This document shows positions 1-7,864 of a stretch of 64,000 nt of DNA, piece after piece (position 1 is the first letter of the stretch; the number at the start of each line of letters is the position of its first letter). Under the pieces are notes generated by a model. The model was not told where the DNA came from, ran no database searches, and was given only the letters and a program-made list of their open reading frames with translations. The position numbers and the translations under genes are program-made. Source of the DNA: Streptomyces fodineus (GTDB lineage: Bacteria > Actinomycetota > Actinomycetes > Streptomycetales > Streptomycetaceae); contig NZ_CP017248.1 of assembly GCF_001735805.1 (NCBI RefSeq), positions 5,828,001 to 5,892,000 of the forward strand, read 5' to 3'.

Positions 1-245
1 CGGGTCGTCTGAGCGGGCGCCGGCAGTACGGGAAGGTCGGTCCATCGGTCACGGCGGGCCGCGGTGACGCTCACGGGCACTCCCGAAGGCGGACCTGAAG
101 ACGGACCTGAAGACAGAGAGGGAAGCAGGTCACCGGGCCCGGTCAGCGTAGTCGTCGTAGTCGTCGGCGGGTGGGTGCCCGAGTCGCCGTACACCCCGCT
201 CTCGATGCCACCGCCCAGCGGATCGCGGTGTCCCGAGTGACCTGA

Positions 246-1802
246 TCAGCCTGCCCCCGCCCGCCACCGCTGCGCCCGGCTGCCGTCCAACGGCTGCAGC
301 GACACCCCGTACCGCCCGTCCGGTGTCACCGCCGTCTCGATGGCGATGTCCGGGCGGATCGTGCCGTCGGGGCCGATGGTGAAGCGGACGTTCTCGCCGT
401 TGTCGCCGTAGACCGAGTCGCACTCCCAGATGCCGACACCCCGGTCGGTCGAGCCCCGGCTGTCCAGGCAGAAGCGGTCGTCGGCTCCCGAGCGCAGCAC
501 GCCCAGGTAGGTGTCGAACCTCCAGCGCTGGGTGTCGGCGGAGGAGCAGGGGGCCGTGACGACGTCGTTGCCCGGCGACAGATCGCCGTCGCGGATGTCC
601 AGGCAGCGGCCCGTCGCCAGGTTCACCACCTGGGCGAAGGAGGTGCCGGGCGGCGCGAACGAGGGCGTCGGTTCGGGCGTGGGCCTCCGGGTGTGCGGCG
701 GGTGCGTGCTCGGGCGGGCCGAAGCCGGCGTGGGGGAGGGCGAGTTCGACGGGGACTTGGTGGGGGAGGGCGTCGGCGACGGCGACGGGGTGACCGAGAC
801 CGTGGCCGTCACCGTCACCGGCGGCGGCGTGGGTGTCGCGGCCGTCGGCTGCTGGTCGTCGGGGTGTGCCGGGGTGAGCAGGAACACCAGGAGCGGGGTC
901 AGGGCCACGCCGAGGGCCGCCGAGGCCAGCAGGACGGGGCGCCGGGGCGGCCAGGCCGTCCGGGCGGCCGGGGGAGCGGGGGCGGCCGCCGGCTCCTCGC
1001 CGCGGAGGTACGCCGCTCCGTTCCACGGCAGCAGTCCCTCCGCCAGCGTCTGCCGGGGCGTGTCCCGCAGGGCCCGCAGTTCCTCGAACGCGGCCGTGCA
1101 GTGCGGGCAGTGGGCCATGTGGGCGTCCAGGTCGGCGCTGTAGCGCGGGCCGTCCGGCCGTACCGCCTCCTCGATCAGCCGGCGGAAGTCGGCGCACCGG
1201 GGGTCTTCGGACGCGGCGAGACGCTCGCGGAGGCAGGCCTGGGCCAGCGCCTTGAGGGCCTGCGGGGTGCCGTAGGCCACGTCCGCCCGGCTCAGGCCGA
1301 GGAAGGCGGCGGTCCGTTCCTGCGGCTCCTCCTCCACCACGCCGTACCAGATCAGGCCCTGGGCGCGGGACGGCAGCGAGCGGAATGCCGGGAGGAGGGG
1401 CGGGGTGGGGCCGTCGGGCAGGCCGGACGCGTTCAGTACGAGCAGCATGCCGGGGTCGACCCCTGCCGAGCGCTCGTCGTGTGCCCAGCCGGCGGCCAGC
1501 CGGACGGCCAGCAGCAGGAGCCGGTGGCGCAGCGGGACGGCCGGGTCGACGCCCCGGGCCGTCTCGCGGGCCGCCGTGGTGAGGGCCTCGGCCGCCAGCC
1601 GGCGGGCGGCGGACTCGCTCGCGGCGCACAGCCGGGCGTAGGCCAGGACCGCCGGGTGGTGCCGGCGGCGCAGTTCCTGCAGGGCCGGGTACGCCGTCGC
1701 CGTGGGGGAGCGCAGCAATTCGGCCAGCCGGGCGTCCGGCGCGTCCTCGTACTCCGTGCCCGCCCCGGTCCCGCCCGTTTCGGCCTCGTCCCCCTGGGAC
1801 AT
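246..1802 (-). CDS. Sigma-like / zinc-finger / transmembrane / ricin-lectin fusion protein
   Basis: The 518-residue protein has a multi-part layout. Residues ~25-215 resemble a divergent ECF sigma factor (alpha-helical, with a region-4-like segment around FLGLSRADVAYGTPQALKAL). A zinc-finger anti-sigma-type motif, HMAHCPHC, lies at ~228-235. One membrane helix is at ~289-309, followed by a Thr/Pro/Ser-rich extracellular linker (~318-385). A C-terminal ricin-type beta-trefoil domain (~388-518) carries the CLDI and QRW signatures. The start is supported by AGGAGG a few bases upstream of the ATG. The topology suggests an outside sugar-binding domain joined to an inside sigma/anti-sigma-like domain. 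A role in sensing wall or external carbohydrate is inference. It lies head-to-tail upstream of nothing obvious; the next gene, sigI-like, is on the same strand with a strong hairpin between them. Confidence 0.85.
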   Translation of the reverse strand: MSQGDEAETGGTGAGTEYEDAPDARLAELLRSPTATAYPALQELRRRHHPAVLAYARLCAASESAARRLAAEALTTAARETARGVDPAVPLRHRLLLLAVRLAAGWAHDERSAGVDPGMLLVLNASGLPDGPTPPLLPAFRSLPSRAQGLIWYGVVEEEPQERTAAFLGLSRADVAYGTPQALKALAQACLRERLAASEDPRCADFRRLIEEAVRPDGPRYSADLDAHMAHCPHCTAAFEELRALRDTPRQTLAEGLLPWNGAAYLRGEEPAAAPAPPAARTAWPPRRPVLLASAALGVALTPLLVFLLTPAHPDDQQPTAATPTPPPVTVTATVSVTPSPSPTPSPTKSPSNSPSPTPASARPSTHPPHTRRPTPEPTPSFAPPGTSFAQVVNLATGRCLDIRDGDLSPGNDVVTAPCSSADTQRWRFDTYLGVLRSGADDRFCLDSRGSTDRGVGIWECDSVYGDNGENVRFTIGPDGTIRPDIAIETAVTPDGRYGVSLQPLDGSRAQRWRAGAG

Positions 1803-2043
1803 GTGTTCCGCCTCCTCGCACCACCGGCGACCGCGGCGTTGCGGTCCCGGCCTGACGTACTAGCCAGTACGGGGGGTCATAGTGGTCCCAGGTGATGGCC
1901 GGGAAAAGAGGTTTCCGCCGGTAACCGCATAACGGTTGAGATGACAGGGCCAGTTGACCAAAAGGTCCGCCAAGTACCCGGGAATGGCGGGCGGAATCGC
2001 GGATACCCGTGCCACTCGGAGAAGTGGGCTGGGCGGACGCGCC

Positions 2044-2076
2044 GCAGCGGCCCGGCATCGGGGGCCGGGCCGCTGC
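2044..2076. terminator. Strong hairpin between the sigma factor and the lectin fusion gene
   Basis: A perfect 13-base stem (GCAGCGGCCCGGC pairing with its complement) with a 7-base loop lies 31 bases beyond the stop of the sigma-factor gene. It probably ends that minus-strand transcript. The rest of the 1803-2106 gap should hold the promoter of the lectin fusion gene; I see no further clear motif there. Confidence 0.7.
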
Positions 2077-2106
2077 GAAGGCGTCACAGCAGTGGGGACG
2101 CGGAGG

Positions 2107-3012
2107 TCACTCCTCGATCGTCAGACCCTTGCGCAGCCGTACCAGCGTGCGCGAGAGCAGGCGGGAGACGTGCATCTGGGAGATGCCGAGTTCCTCGCCG
2201 ATCTCCGACTGGGTCATGTTCGCCACGAACCGCAGGGAGAGGATCTTCCGGTCCCGGGGCGGGAGTTCGGCGATCAGGGGCTTGAGCGACTCGATGTACT
2301 CGATGCCCTCGAGGCCGTGGTCCTCGTACCCGATGCGGTCCGCCAGCGCACCCTCGGTCTCGTCCTCCTCGGGCTGGGCGTCCAGCGAGGAGGCGGTGTA
2401 GGCGTTCGAGGCGGCCATGCCCTCGACGACCTCGTCGTTGGAGATGCCGAGCTTCTCGGCCAGCTCAGGGACGGTCGGGGCGCGGTCCAGCCGCTGGGCC
2501 AGCTCGTCCCCGGCCTTGGCCAGGTCCAGGCGCAGCTCCTGCAGCCTGCGCGGCACGCGCACGGACCACGAGGTGTCCCGGAAGAACCGCTTGATCTCGC
2601 CGATGATGGTCGGCATCGCGAAGGTCGGGAATTCGACCCCGCGCGCGAGTTCGAAGCGGTCGATCGCCTTGATCAGGCCGATGGTGCCGACCTGGATGAT
2701 GTCCTCCATCGGCTCGCTGCGGGAGCGAAAACGGGAGGCGGCGAACTTGACGAGCGCGAGGTTCAGCTCGACGAGCGTGTTGCGGACGTACGAGTACTCG
2801 TACGTCCCTTCCTCCAGCGATTCGAGGCGCTCGAAGAGGGTTTTGGACAAGGCCCGCGCATCGACCGGGCCGATCTCGTCGTACGGGGGGATCTCCGGGA
2901 GTCCCTCGACGGGGTCGAGGGGATCGATGGCATGATCCAGTTGTTCCGGTGGGGGTGTCGACGTCGCGATCGGGGTATGCGGTGTATGCGATGCGTCGAG
3001 CCGGGGTGACAT
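2107..3012 (-). CDS. sigI: SigB/SigF-family RNA polymerase sigma factor (SigI-like)
   Basis: This is a 301-residue sigma-70 factor of the SigB/F/G stress-sporulation type. Region 2 includes DIIQVGTIGLIKAIDRFE and GVEFPTFAMPTIIGEIKRFF. Region 3 follows, and region 4 ends with the helix-turn-helix MTQSQIGEELGISQMHVSRLL (positions ~265-285, first residues M-T-Q-S-E in this copy). The ATG at 3012 is chosen because GGAGGA sits six bases upstream; the open frame runs further upstream without a better start. It is divergent from an anti-anti-sigma and an anti-sigma gene, the arrangement of the S. coelicolor sigI-arsI-prsI locus, so partner-switching control is expected. The family is certain; the symbol rests on recalled gene order. 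Confidence 0.9.
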   Translation of the reverse strand: MSPRLDASHTPHTPIATSTPPPEQLDHAIDPLDPVEGLPEIPPYDEIGPVDARALSKTLFERLESLEEGTYEYSYVRNTLVELNLALVKFAASRFRSRSEPMEDIIQVGTIGLIKAIDRFELARGVEFPTFAMPTIIGEIKRFFRDTSWSVRVPRRLQELRLDLAKAGDELAQRLDRAPTVPELAEKLGISNDEVVEGMAASNAYTASSLDAQPEEDETEGALADRIGYEDHGLEGIEYIESLKPLIAELPPRDRKILSLRFVANMTQSEIGEELGISQMHVSRLLSRTLVRLRKGLTIEE

Positions 3013-3258
3013 GGGTGTCCTCCATCGTTCTCGGCATATGGCTGCCGAAGCCAGTGCGTGCACTGCGGTGTGCGGCGCCTCCGAAGCCGGCGTGTAGGGG
3101 CAGGTGTCTTTACTAGCCCTACCCGCTCCACCAGGACGATCGCAAGTGCGTTCTGTTCGGGTATGTCCGATTCTGAGAGGTTCTTCGGGTGCCGGAGTGC
3201 GCGTGGAGGGCGTAATGTTCGAGGGCATCAGCGTCCACGACCTCGGGAGAGAGACGGC

Positions 3259-3636
3259 ATGGACCACGGGACGGTCGGCAGCGCACAGTCGGGCCGGCTT
3301 CTGGTGGAGGTGCGTGAAGAGGGCTCCAGCGCCGTTGTGACACCGGCGGGTGAGCTCGATCACCACACCGCCGATCTTCTGCGCGAGCCCCTCGACGACC
3401 TCCTGGCCAAGGGCTTCTCGCGCCTCGTCGTGGACTGCACACGCCTGGAGTTCTGCGACTCCACGGGGCTGAACGTGCTGCTCGGCACCCGGCTGAAGGC
3501 GGAGGCCGCCGGAGGCGGGGTCCACCTGGCCGGAATGCAGCCGGTGGTCGCCCGTGTGTTCGAGATCACGGGGGCCGAGGCGGTCTTCACCGTGCACGAC
3601 TCCGTGGCGTCGGCCCTGGCCGACGGCGCCGACTGA
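3259..3636 (+). CDS. STAS-domain anti-anti-sigma factor
   Basis: This is a 125-residue single STAS domain (SpoIIAA/RsbV family). The conserved core VVDCTRLEFCDSTGLNVLL places the phosphorylatable serine in DSTG at ~75. Such proteins, when unphosphorylated, bind the anti-sigma kinase and release the sigma factor. The ATG at 3259 is preceded by GGGAGAGAGACGG; the longer upstream open frame has no domain content. It is divergent from the sigI-like gene and upstream of the anti-sigma gene, which makes a complete partner-switching unit. The 305-base gap to the next gene shows no obvious motif apart from GC-rich dyads. Confidence 0.88.
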   Translation: MDHGTVGSAQSGRLLVEVREEGSSAVVTPAGELDHHTADLLREPLDDLLAKGFSRLVVDCTRLEFCDSTGLNVLLGTRLKAEAAGGGVHLAGMQPVVARVFEITGAEAVFTVHDSVASALADGAD

Positions 3637-3941
3637 GCCCGCCCTCCTCACCCTCCCGTATGCCCCCGGCCGCCGGGGTCCGTCTCCGTCACGCCGAAAT
3701 CAGGGGTGTTGTGCCGGATCGGTCGGGCAGGAGAGGGCAGGAGGAGCGGGACACACCCTGACGGCCGCCGGCCCGGACAGCCCCGGGACCGGCGCAAGGA
3801 ATGGACGGGACATACGTACGACGGACGGGCGAGCAGGACACCCCGCGCGGATGGCGGGCGGGCGACGTATGCAGCGGCCGGCACGAACCGGTGTCGGCCT
3901 TTTGAAATCGTGATCTGGTGAATCGGTGAGGTGAAGCGCTG

Positions 3942-4508
3942 ATGACCACCCGGCCTTACCCGCCGGGCGACCGCGGCCCGGAGCCCAGCGGCGCTTCCGG
4001 GGCGTCCGAGGGGGGCACACCGGCCGCCGAGGTGCCCACGGGGGCAGCCGCGCCGTCCGTGCCGTCCGGGTCCGCCGACGGCACTCGGGGCACCGGCGCC
4101 CCACAGGTCCGCAGGATCGGTCTGCGGGGCGAGAGCGGGGTCGTCCCGCTCGCCCGTGACTTCGCCCGCCAGGCGCTGTACGCATGGGGCTGGCTGCCCG
4201 CCGCCGGCGCCGACCAGCGGGCCGCGGCCGAGGACGTGCTGCTCGTCGTCTCCGAGCTGGTCACCAACGCCTGCCTGCACGCCGAAGGGCCGGACGAACT
4301 GCTCCTGGCCTGCGACAGCAAGGTGATCCGGGTCGAGGTCTCGGACCGCGGCACCGGCCAGCCGGCCCCCCGCACCCCGCACCGCGCCGGCCGCCCCGGC
4401 GGCCACGGCATGTTCATCGTGCAGCGGCTCTGCCTGGACTGGGGCGTCGTCCGCACCGCGGGCCGACCGGGCAAGACGGTGTGGGCGGAACTGGGCGGCA
4501 CGGCCTGA
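3942..4508 (+). CDS. Anti-sigma factor, SpoIIAB/RsbW-type ATPase
   Basis: The protein has 188 residues. The first ~55 are low-complexity (Gly/Ala/Ser/Pro). The rest is a HATPase_c_2 (GHKL) domain with the N box LLVVSELVTNACLHA at ~98-112 (ELVTNA is the signature), a G1-type SDRGTG at ~132 and a G2-type GGHGMFIV at ~153. Family members bind a SigB/F-type factor and phosphorylate a STAS partner. Here the likely clients are the adjacent sigma factor and STAS protein. The start ATG is preceded by a GAGGTGAAG ribosome-binding site. The Ser/Thr kinase function is inferred from the family. Confidence 0.87.
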   Translation: MTTRPYPPGDRGPEPSGASGASEGGTPAAEVPTGAAAPSVPSGSADGTRGTGAPQVRRIGLRGESGVVPLARDFARQALYAWGWLPAAGADQRAAAEDVLLVVSELVTNACLHAEGPDELLLACDSKVIRVEVSDRGTGQPAPRTPHRAGRPGGHGMFIVQRLCLDWGVVRTAGRPGKTVWAELGGTA

Positions 4509-5106
4509 GCGCTCCGCTTCGGGGTCCGTGGCAGCTCGCGTTCGGTCGGGCGGTACGCGCCTCGGTGTGAGGGCTCTGCTTCGCTCGGGCGTACGTGCCC
4601 CGGTGTGAGGCCTCTGCTTCGGGCGGGCGGTACGCGCCTCAGTGTGAGCGCCCCTCTTCGGCGTCCGCGGAAATTCGGTTTCCGTCGGCTGCGGCGCTTC
4701 CTGCGCTGGGCGCAACGCGCTGACGGAGACAAGTAGCCCGGGGCTCAGCGAGCCGAGAGAGCCGCCGCCCGCTGTGAAGGCGGCCTCGCACCCCGGTGTG
4801 AATCCCCTCCTGAGTGCGGGGAGGAAATGCCCCGCCGGCCGGCTCCCGTCACCGGGCCCGACGAGGCCGTCGTACGACGGCGAAGCTGGGGTCTGCCGGA
4901 GGTACTGCGCAGGCCGTAGACCCACCCCGGGTCGCCGGGCCCACCCTCCACTTCAGCCACGCGTCACATACGCCGGATCGCCACAACTCCGGCGTGTGAT
5001 GCGTCTTCCCTCCTCACGGTGCCGGGCGTACCTTGACGGCCCAATCTGATGTGCCGTCAGGAAATGCCCGTCGGAATGAATCCGGAACGAATGGGGTGGA
5101 CCGACC
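4509..5106. repeat. Intergenic stretch with a degenerate 38-base tandem repeat
   Basis: No gene is supported in this 598-base gap. Around 4547-4650 a unit containing GGGCGGTACGCGCCTCGGTG recurs about three times with a period near 38 bases (near 4550, 4587 and 4624), each followed by TGAG and a CTCTGCTTCG-type segment. Downstream (~4960-5100) is the likely promoter region of the LPXTG protein gene. Confidence 0.55.
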
Positions 5107-5808
5107 GTGTCGTACCCGAAACGAACCGCCGCGCTCGCGTCCGCCGCGGCCCTGGCCGGCTCGGCGGTGCTGCTGTGCGCACCGGCCGCCCATGCCGACG
5201 TCGTCGACGTCAACTACCGCTGTCAGACACCGATCGGCGTCAAGAGCGCCGTCTCGCCCATCGACATCAAGGGCGTCAAGAGCGGCAGCGGTTACCAGAT
5301 CACCATGTCCTGGCAGAAGGGCGTCTCCTCCAGCCCCGTCGAGCTGGGCAAGGGCGCGATGACCCCGAGCGCCAGTATCGAGCTGGGCGGCGCCGACAGC
5401 GGCACGCTGCCGGTCAGCGGGCCGCCCAACGCTGCCGCGATCCCCGCCAACACGCCCATCAAGATCAGCGACTTGAGCGGCACGTACACGCCGAAGAAGA
5501 CCGGCAAGGTCACGTTCACGCCGGGCACGCTCGTCATCAAGGCGCTCGGTACGACGACGACCTGCGCGCCGACCAACAGTCCCAAACCCGGGCTGACACT
5601 GGACGTGACGGCGGCGGGCGGCTCCGGCTCCTCGTCCTCTTCATCCTCTTCATCCTCTTCATCCTCCTCGTCCTCGGGCGGCCAGCTCCCGCAGACCGGC
5701 CCGCAGGACTCCGCGATCGCCCTCGGCACACTCGGCGGCACGGTCCTCCTCGCCGGCGCGGCGGGCACCCTCTGGCTGACCCGACGCGGCCAGCCCACAC
5801 GCCGCTGA
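5107..5808 (+). CDS. Secreted surface protein with LPXTG-type sorting signal
   Basis: The 233-residue product starts at a GTG. It has a signal peptide (basic N-terminus, hydrophobic stretch, cleavage near AHA-D at ~31) and one ~150-residue domain rich in small and polar residues with two cysteines (YRCQT and TTCAP). A run of about 18 serines (~176-193) follows, then LPQTG at ~196, a hydrophobic helix and a basic tail: a classic cell-wall sorting signal. The domain is homologous to both domains of the protein at 8943-10220 (shared CQTPIG/CKTPIG, ELGGAD/LLGGAD, VKALGTTTTC). It is probably anchored to peptidoglycan by a class E-type sortase. Its substrate or function is unknown. Confidence 0.85.
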   Translation: MSYPKRTAALASAAALAGSAVLLCAPAAHADVVDVNYRCQTPIGVKSAVSPIDIKGVKSGSGYQITMSWQKGVSSSPVELGKGAMTPSASIELGGADSGTLPVSGPPNAAAIPANTPIKISDLSGTYTPKKTGKVTFTPGTLVIKALGTTTTCAPTNSPKPGLTLDVTAAGGSGSSSSSSSSSSSSSSSSGGQLPQTGPQDSAIALGTLGGTVLLAGAAGTLWLTRRGQPTRR

Positions 5809-5811
5809 CCA

Positions 5812-6080
5812 GGTCCGACGCCTGCCGAAACCCGGGGCAACCGCAGAAGCAGGGGCGACTGCCGAAACCTCGGGCGACCGCTGAGTCCGGGGCACTGCTG
5901 GAGCCCCGGTGACCGCTGGAGTCCGGGCCACTGCCGAAGCCCGGGGCACCGCTGGAGCCCGGGACCGTCGCCGAGGCCAGGGCAACTACTGAAGTCCGGG
6001 CAACTGGTGAACCCCGGACCGCCGCCGAAGCCCGAGCCACTGCTGAGGCCCGAGCCACCGCCGAGCAGGCCAACCGCTGG
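5812..6080. repeat. 18-base tandem minisatellite
   Basis: About 13 to 14 consecutive copies of a degenerate 18-base unit, approximately CYGCYGRAGYCCGGGGCA, fill the whole gap between the LPXTG gene and the next gene. Copies differ by substitutions and occasional one-base length changes, so the array is old or slippage-prone. The last unit supplies the GGAG used as ribosome-binding site by the next gene. Confidence 0.8.
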
Positions 6081-6088
6081 AGCCGCCG

Positions 6089-7864
6089 ATGCCGTCCGCC
6101 GCCCGCGCCCTGACCCTCGCGCTGAGCCGTGCTGTGCCGCGCCGCCGACGCCTGCCGCGGTTCCGTGCCCTGACCAGCGACGGGCGCCCGCCCCGGACCA
6201 GCGCGCTACTCGTCGCCGGGTTCGCGGGGCGTACCCCGCTCCCGGTCCGTGCCGTCCGGATTGTGGCCCGCATTCTGCGCGCGGCTTGCGGTGTTCTGCT
6301 CCTTCCGGCTCGCGTCGCCGTGCCTGTGGGGCGCGCCTTGCTCTCGGCCCGTGCCGTCCGGACCGTGGCCCGCCCTCTGCGCGCGGTCTGCGGTGTTCTG
6401 CTCCTCCCGGCTCGCGTCGCCTCGCCCGCGGCGCGCGCCCCGCTCCCAGCCCGCGCCGTCCTGCCCGGCGCCCTGTGTCTGTGCGCCGTGCTGGGCGCCG
6501 CGGCAAGCGCCTCCGCTGCCTCCGCCGCCCCCGCAGGGTGGTCCGTCGCGCCCGCGGGTGGTGGTCGCCCGTCCTTCTACGCCGAGGGCACGCCCGGGAC
6601 GGTCCTGCAGGACACGGTGTCCGTCACCAACCCCGGGCGTGCGCCGGTCGTCGTACGGCTGTCCGGCGCCGGCCTGCGGACCGCCTTCGCCGGGAAGGCC
6701 CAGCAGGGGATACGCGTCCCGGCCCGCACCCGTGCCGAGGTGCCCTTCACGGTGACCGTGCCGGACGGGGCCGCGCCCGGCGACCGCTCCGGCGCCCTCG
6801 TCGCACGTGACACGCGGGGGCGCACGGTGACCGTCCCGATCCGGCTGCGCGTCGGCGGCCCGGCGCTCGCCGCGCTGACCGTCGAGCACCTCGCCGTGCA
6901 CGCAGAGCGCATCACGTACGAGCTGGTCAATCGGGGTACGACCGTCCTTGTACCGAGGCTCGCGGTGCGCGCGGACGGTGTCTTCGGCCGGGTCCTGGAC
7001 CGCGCACCGCGCACCCTCCCCGTCCACCTGCGCCCCGGCGCCCGCCTGAAACTGGCCGAGCCCTGGTCCGACCGGCCCGCACTGGACGCGGTCGACGTAC
7101 GGCTGACCGTCACGGCTCCGGGCGGAGCCCACGACACGGCGACCACGTCGGCGCGGTTCGTGCCGTGGGGCGCGGTGGCAGGGACCGGCGGCGCCGCCCT
7201 CGCGGGCACGGGCGCGCTGCTCATCGCCCGCCGACGCCGTCACCGCTCGCCGTCCACCGCCCCAGCTCCCAGCGGTTCAGCCTCCAACGGCCCGACGCCC
7301 AGCGGCTCGATGCTCAGTGGCTCGGCGTCCGGTGGCTCGGCTCTCGGCGGCTCGGCGGCGCGCGGCTCGGTTCCCGTCGATCCGCTGTCCGGCACCCTGG
7401 CGGTCGGCGCCCGGGAGGCCGGTGGTCCGGCGACCTGCACCCTGGCGGCCGCCGCCCGGAAGGCCTGCGGCCCGGCGAGCGGCGCCTTGATGACGAACCG
7501 TGGTGGCTCGGCGTCCGGCGGCCCGGCCCCCGGCGGCCCGGCGTCGCGCGGCTCGACCCCCGACGATTCCCCGCCCCACAGCCGGCCGCCCAACAGCCCG
7601 CCGACCGGGCCCCCGACGGTCGGCGCTCCGAAGGCGAGCGGTCTGACGAGAGGCAGCCCGCCGGCCGGTGTCTCGAAGGCCGGCAGCCCGACGAGCGGCA
7701 GCCCGATGAGCGGCAGCCCGACGAGTGGCAGTCCGCCGGCCGGCACCCGGAAGGCCAACCGCCCGGCAGTCGACGTGCAGGTCTCCGGGGGCCCACTCGG
7801 CGCTGACGGTCGCCAAGCCCCCCGCGCGGGCGGCGAGTTGACGGAAGGCGGCGTGGTGAAGTGA
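6089..7864 (+). CDS. Secreted/membrane protein with DUF916-like beta domain and repeat-rich tail
   Basis: The 591-residue protein begins with ~110 residues containing an internal 34-residue duplication, then a hydrophobic signal-like segment (ending near ASAAPAGW, ~150). A ~200-residue beta-rich extracellular domain follows, with features of WxL/DUF916-type proteins (TVSVTNPGRAPVVV, VPFTVTVPDGAAPGDRSGAL, IRLRVGG). A membrane helix (~365-385) and RRRRHR stop-transfer sequence come next, then a cytoplasmic or low-complexity tail of GS/P pentapeptide repeats. The start is tentative: GGAG is six bases upstream, but a later start just before the signal segment is possible. The stop overlaps the next gene's start, so the two are translationally coupled. 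Function is unknown; a surface role is inferred from the neighbours. Confidence 0.65.
   Translation: MPSAARALTLALSRAVPRRRRLPRFRALTSDGRPPRTSALLVAGFAGRTPLPVRAVRIVARILRAACGVLLLPARVAVPVGRALLSARAVRTVARPLRAVCGVLLLPARVASPAARAPLPARAVLPGALCLCAVLGAAASASAASAAPAGWSVAPAGGGRPSFYAEGTPGTVLQDTVSVTNPGRAPVVVRLSGAGLRTAFAGKAQQGIRVPARTRAEVPFTVTVPDGAAPGDRSGALVARDTRGRTVTVPIRLRVGGPALAALTVEHLAVHAERITYELVNRGTTVLVPRLAVRADGVFGRVLDRAPRTLPVHLRPGARLKLAEPWSDRPALDAVDVRLTVTAPGGAHDTATTSARFVPWGAVAGTGGAALAGTGALLIARRRRHRSPSTAPAPSGSASNGPTPSGSMLSGSASGGSALGGSAARGSVPVDPLSGTLAVGAREAGGPATCTLAAAARKACGPASGALMTNRGGSASGGPAPGGPASRGSTPDDSPPHSRPPNSPPTGPPTVGAPKASGLTRGSPPAGVSKAGSPTSGSPMSGSPTSGSPPAGTRKANRPAVDVQVSGGPLGADGRQAPRAGGELTEGGVVK
6251..6421. 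repeat. Internal 102-base-period duplication
   Basis: Two ~69-base copies (6251-6319 and 6353-6421), about 87% identical, are spaced 102 bases (34 codons) apart inside the N-terminal coding part of the preceding gene. Each begins GCCGTCCGGA and ends GCTCGCGTCGCC. Both encode an amphipathic segment ending CGVLLLPARVA. Confidence 0.75.
7265..7770. repeat. 15-base coding repeats (GS-rich pentapeptides)
   Basis: The C-terminal tail of the gene at 6089 is built of imperfect 15-base units such as GGCTCGGCGTCCGGT and GGCAGCCCGACGAGC. They encode five-residue blocks of the GSASG / GSPTS type, interrupted by a longer spacer. Length variation between strains is expected. Confidence 0.7.

Noticed and set aside
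1..245. End of a gene at the left edge
   Set aside because: An in-frame TGA at 10-12 could end a plus-strand gene, but only three codons are visible. A duplicated GGACCTGAAGAC near 91-114 is seen, nothing more.
2107..3651. A 514-residue version of the sigma factor
   Set aside because: The extra N-terminal 213 residues are antisense to the STAS gene and do not resemble sigma factors; GGAGGA before the ATG at 3012 fixes the start.
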